A DNA stretch of 64,000 bases from Tritrichomonas musculus (taxonomy: Eukaryota; Parabasalia; Tritrichomonadida; Tritrichomonadidae). Both the position numbers and the translations under genes were made by a program. The stretch spans positions 4,030,001 through 4,094,000 of the forward strand of contig JAPFFF010000004.1 of the NCBI GenBank assembly GCA_039105265.1, given 5' to 3'. Each line of letters opens with the position of its first letter. Position 1 is the stretch's first letter. Shown one piece after another: positions 60,339 to 64,000 of this stretch. The notes below the pieces were generated by a model that worked only from the letters and a program-made list of their open reading frames with translations, had not been told where the DNA came from and searched no databases.

Positions 60339-61073
60339 AGAAGGGGCGAAGCTCTTCGACCGTTAACCTTTTTCATTTTATGATAGTTATATTGCAATAT
60401 TAATTATTTATTTATAATGAATACATTTTATAAAATATATTTGAACAAATGTTATAAGCATTAATTTGTATAAAATTCAAGATAATGCTATTTTAAATCA
60501 AAAAAATTGAATGAAAAACTTCTTTTTGCTCAGAAAGTAAAAAACATAATTTTCTATGTGAATTTCAATACGATGTTATAAAACGCAATAAAAATAAATA
60601 AAAATACATATATTAATGTAAGATATAAAATTGTATGCCAATTTATATGGCCAATCTTTTGATATCAAAATTATTTCATAATATTTGGATTTTTTAGAAC
60701 AAATAATATTAAATATTTAATCAATAATCTAGATTATTTAAAATGCAAAAAGAATTATCTTTAAATTTTAATCATATATCCAAAAAACAACGAATAAAAA
60801 TTAAAAGAAAAAAATTCAATGAATTCAAAAAGTTTGGAAATTTTATAAAATAATCATAAAATTTTAAAAAAATTAAACCGTTTTTAATATGGTCAATATT
60901 TACTTACACGATTAACAATTCAATGATTTTTATAAAAATAAAAATACCTATATCTTTTTTTTCACCATATAAAAATGAATACAATTTGGAAAAATAATCT
61001 TAACAGCAAATAAATATAAAGATTTAAAATTATAAAATGAATCATATTGAAAATCAGGAGCTTCGCCCCTTCT
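60339..61073. mobile_element. MITE with 16-bp TIRs and 8-bp target duplication
   Basis: AGAAGGGGCGAAGCTC (60339-60354) and GAGCTTCGCCCCTTCT (61058-61073) are perfect inverted ends. AAAAATGC flanks both sides (60331-60338 and 61074-61081). An 8-bp duplication fits hAT-type transposition. The 735-bp element is AT-rich inside and non-coding. Confidence 0.85.
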
Positions 61074-61081
61074 AAAAATGC

Positions 61082-61956
61082 AGAAAAATAGAATTTGTTG
61101 AATTATTAAATGATGATTTTAAAAAAATTGGACGTTACAGGAGTCCAATTAAGAATATAGTTTTATTTATATGCATTTACTCTCTAATATATTTGAATTT
61201 CATTCCAAATCAAATGTCAGTTTTTTCTAAAAATGCAGATTTAGTTGATGGTTTCATAAATATAAAAAGTCTAACATTTCAGTTACTGAAGGATTTTGTC
61301 AAAAAGTAAAATATTATTTGTATAACACATAGTATACCCATTCAAATGACATCTATATTTTTTAAATGATACAAATATATAAGAAATCGATATATATTGA
61401 ATTTTAATTAAAGTCTTTATTTCAATCATTACATTTTATAATATTGGATATAAAATATATATTATAATTATTTAATAAATTATTTATTAATATAAATATA
61501 AATTTATTTAATTTTATTTTTTATTCAATTTAGTTGTTCTACCTTTGATTTCAATTACAAAAAAATAAAAAAAATATAAAATTCAGAAATATTGAATGGT
61601 GTTCTCAAAACTGGTATCAGGTTATTGAGAGCAGTATCAGTTAATTTAACTTACGGTATGTGAGAACAACTTTTTGTTATAGAATTTTTAAATAGATTTT
61701 AAATAGTTTATTATAAATAAAAGAAAAAGTGGTAAAATACTAATAAAATATTCTTTATATTTCTCAATAAAATTACCTTTTCTTGGAAATATATTAAGAT
61801 AATTATCAATAAACTGAACCAATTAAAGTTATCTCTCAAGATTCTTTGAGTTTCGATATTTCATTTATTACTTTTTTGTACTTTTTTCTTTTTTTATATG
61901 AAAAAGTTCGATCCACTTAATATAATTTGTGATAATCAGTCATCACTCCCACAATA
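61082..61956. other. AT-rich upstream region of the ROK kinase gene
   Basis: No gene or element is visible apart from the promoter listed next. Confidence 0.5.
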
Positions 61957-61966
61957 TCATTTCACT
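61957..61966 (+). promoter_or_regulatory. Two overlapping initiator-like sites
   Basis: TCATT (61957) and TCACT (61962) both fit TCA(+1)YW and place the start of transcription 11-16 nt before the ATG at 61975, as usual in trichomonads. Confidence 0.45.
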
Positions 61967-61974
61967 TCGTGAAT

Positions 61975-62874
61975 ATGAGCGGTAAAAAGACAGTTTGCTG
62001 CATTGAACTTGGAGGAACAACATCAGCTATTGCTTTTGCTAATGAATTGGGATCTTTTCTTTGGAAAAAGAAAGGCTTGCCAACTGCATTTCCAATCAGA
62101 GGTGAAGATTCAATTAAATTGATCTGCAAAGCTATCAAAGAGACAGGACAAAAATACTCAGCAATTGGTATTGCTTCATTTGGACCATTAAACATTTCAA
62201 AAGGAACTATTGGAAACACTCCAAAACCAAACTGGAAACATTTCCCACTTGTTTCTGAAATCCGAAAGAATCTCGAAACAGATGTTCCAATCATTCTTGA
62301 AACAGATGTCAACGCACCAGCTTACTCAGAATACCTTGCTCTTACTGAAAAGGGAGTCAAGACTAAGGCAGTAGCTTACTTAACAGTCGGAACAGGTGTT
62401 GGACTCGGAGTTTTCTTGGATGGACATCCTGTTCATGGAGCTCTTCACCCAGAATTTGGACATATTGTTGTCGATGGCTACAAGAATGATTATTTCCCAG
62501 GTGTATGCCCATTCCATGGAAATTGCTTGGAAGGTCGTATATCAGCAGGTGCACTCTCACAAAGGTTAAACATCAAGCCTGAAGAATTAAAGGATGTACC
62601 AAACGATCATCCAATTTGGGAACTTTTCGCATTCTATGTTGCAAAAGCTGCTACCACTGCAGCATATGCTTATGCAGTTGATCACTTTGTTGTTGGAGGT
62701 GGAATTATGACAGGTGATAACCGTGGATTCCTATATGATAAAGCTAACCAATATTGCAAAGACTTCATCAATGGATATCTTGATGAACCAATTATTTGCA
62801 GACCAGTTTATAATAAAGATGCAGGACTTGTTGGTGCTGCAGCTTGTGCATTACACCCAGAAGTTTTCAAATAA
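61975..62874 (+). CDS. ROK-family sugar kinase (fructokinase type)
   Basis: This 299-residue protein would phosphorylate fructose or a similar hexose with ATP, feeding glycolysis. It starts at the ATG at 61975 (MSGKKTVCCIELGGTTSAIA). The N-terminal phosphate-binding loop IELGGTT, ETDVNAPAYSEYL, and GTGVGLGVFLDG are ROK motifs. HPEFGH and CPFHGNCLEGRISAGAL form the ROK signature with its zinc-binding His/Cys residues (H-CxxHxxxC). FVVGGGIM is the adenosine-binding motif near the end. The length matches bacterial fructokinases, and trichomonads are known to have bacterial-type sugar kinases, so ancient transfer from bacteria is likely. Codon use is more regular than in the neighbours, pointing to strong expression. 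Confidence 0.9.
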   Translation: MSGKKTVCCIELGGTTSAIAFANELGSFLWKKKGLPTAFPIRGEDSIKLICKAIKETGQKYSAIGIASFGPLNISKGTIGNTPKPNWKHFPLVSEIRKNLETDVPIILETDVNAPAYSEYLALTEKGVKTKAVAYLTVGTGVGLGVFLDGHPVHGALHPEFGHIVVDGYKNDYFPGVCPFHGNCLEGRISAGALSQRLNIKPEELKDVPNDHPIWELFAFYVAKAATTAAYAYAVDHFVVGGGIMTGDNRGFLYDKANQYCKDFINGYLDEPIICRPVYNKDAGLVGAAACALHPEVFK

Positions 62875-63179
62875 AAAGATAATTATTATTCATATCTAAT
62901 ATAAATATTTTTTGTTACATTTTTCTGTTATTACGTCTAATTTTTTTAAATAACAATTAAAATGATATAATATTGAACGGAATCCTGGCAACTATTCAAA
63001 TAAAACAATATCTGTTATTCATGAAAATTTTTTTATTGAATTTATATCATTTCAAAATTTTGTGAAGGATTTCTGATAAAATTTCGGCAAATTGAAAGAA
63101 TTAACAAAATTTTCAAAGAAATAAAAATTTATAAAAAGTGCCATTTCCTAAAATAGATCGAATTAACAACTGCCCCTCG
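62875..63179. other. Intergenic spacer
   Basis: AT-rich; no feature visible until the hairpin just upstream of the next gene. Confidence 0.5.
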
Positions 63180-63213
63180 ATTTGTTGAACAGCAGAACTG
63201 TTGTTCAACAAAT
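63180..63213. promoter_or_regulatory. Palindrome upstream of small gene
   Basis: ATTTGTTGAACA (63180-63191) pairs with TGTTCAACAAAT (63202-63213) over ten bases. It lies 21 bp before the ATG at 63235 and could be a protein-binding site or an RNA hairpin in a 5' leader. Confidence 0.4.
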
Positions 63214-63234
63214 AATATAAGATGCTCTCAATTC

Positions 63235-63591
63235 ATGGCATCAAAACCTTTTATTTTAACCGATAAAATAATATCTTGTTCAACGAACAAAAAAAAGCAC
63301 ATTCATATTTCAAATACAAGATTGAAATATATAAGTGATACATTATTCCAACATTTTAGTTCTGGAGTTCGACTTCAAGAACTAATTAGTATTGCTACCA
63401 TTTTATCGTTTAAAATTCCTCTTCTTCGTTCACCAGACAGAGATGAAAAGCGTAGTTATAAGGCTCTTTTAATATGGTTTTATAATTATTGGAGTTTAAT
63501 CTCTCCCATTTTACCAATGATTCATTTACGCGATGAAAACAATATGGTTATAAATGGACAAAGAGAACTACTTGAAATGATTTTAAAATAA
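63235..63591 (+). CDS. Small unknown protein, 118 residues
   Basis: The protein is basic and mostly helical with a hydrophobic middle (ELISIATILSFKIPLLRSPD) and an aromatic segment (LLIWFYNYWSLISPILPMI). It ends MVINGQRELLEMILK. No family recognised. It could be a short DNA-binding or scaffold protein. An earlier ATG at 63221 is out of frame. Confidence 0.5.
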   Translation: MASKPFILTDKIISCSTNKKKHIHISNTRLKYISDTLFQHFSSGVRLQELISIATILSFKIPLLRSPDRDEKRSYKALLIWFYNYWSLISPILPMIHLRDENNMVINGQRELLEMILK

Positions 63592-63801
63592 AGTTTTTTT
63601 TATATACATTTTGGGAATTATTTTTTTTTTATTTATATTTTCAGATATTATAACTAATTTAACTCTTCAGCCGTTTTGTTGACATTATATTAACAATGTT
63701 TGCTAAACATTAATTTTATAAAATGCCTTTATCTCTAATGCTATTTGTATCTTGCCAACTTTTTGAAAAAATAACTTTTTCTTATGCTAAATTTCTTTTG
63801 A

Positions 63802-64000
63802 ATGAAGAAAAAAAAACCTGCCGTCAAAACAGTTCAATCAAAATGCGCTACACCCAAAATAATGAGGCCTACATTTACATCGCTAGGAAGAAAAAATGAT
63901 CTTGCTTTAAAAGAAAAAGAAACATCACAATCTCCATATTCAAAAAATCGTCCATTAACTTCAATTTCATTTCCTAAAAAGAAAGTGTTAGATGACAACG
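63802..64000 (+). CDS. Start of an unknown basic protein, partial
   Basis: An ATG at 63802 opens 66 codons to the window edge (MKKKKPAVKTVQSKCATPKI, then RPTFTSLGRKND). The sequence is Lys/Ser/Pro-rich and likely disordered, typical of an N-terminal tail. The rest lies outside the window. Confidence 0.55.
   Translation, partial: MKKKKPAVKTVQSKCATPKIMRPTFTSLGRKNDLALKEKETSQSPYSKNRPLTSISFPKKKVLDDN

Overview
The window looks like nuclear DNA of a parabasalid protist, most likely a trichomonad such as Tritrichomonas. Intergenic DNA is very AT-rich, the host genes show no sign of introns, and one or two starts carry a trichomonad-style initiator (TCAYW) about 10-25 nt upstream. The host genes fit that lineage: a BTB-like coiled-coil protein, a tail-anchored protein with a CS-like region and Sel1-like repeats, a GPN3-type GTPase, and a bacterial-type ROK sugar kinase. 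No outside search was possible, so the organism is an inference.

Layout. Positions 1-5400 hold three host genes on the minus strand. Positions 5400-10830 are AT-rich DNA with a decayed hAT transposon. Positions 10829-41749 are a nest of two virus-like elements. The outer one is small, about 4.6 kb in two halves, and carries an SF2 helicase, a protein of unknown function, a coiled-coil/GIY-YIG-like protein and a small Cys-motif protein. Inside its coiled-coil gene sits a 26,266-bp Maverick/Polinton (13929-40194) with a 6-bp target duplication (CAGGTG) and about 1.88-kb terminal inverted repeats. Positions 41750-55780 are AT-rich DNA with DNA transposons: pogo/Tigger-like remnants, a Tc1/mariner element that looks complete, and short TIR elements. 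Positions 55783-64000 hold the GPN3-type GTPase, a decayed-looking stretch, one more MITE, the ROK kinase, a small unknown gene and the start of another gene.

The Polinton looks whole and young. Its two TIR gene copies encode identical proteins, the target duplication is perfect, and the large genes are open. Replication and integration: protein-primed family B DNA polymerase with an HNH-type insert, and an rve-type integrase. Capsid and packaging: a probable double jelly-roll major capsid protein with a Pro/Ser-rich insert, an amphipathic capsid-associated peptide, and an A32/FtsK-like packaging ATPase. It also has a 925-residue fibre-like repeat protein, a KilA-N protein and several unknown proteins. 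Many of its genes share a T-rich motif (about TATTTTTGC) just upstream of the start, unlike the host initiator.

The points most worth a second look are the outer helicase/GIY-YIG element, which shares one protein family with the Polinton inside it; the double inverted-repeat structure of the TIRs; short DNA repeats scattered through coding sequence in several frames and orientations; the fibre-like protein; and a Tc1 transposase with a C-terminal SANT/Myb-like domain.
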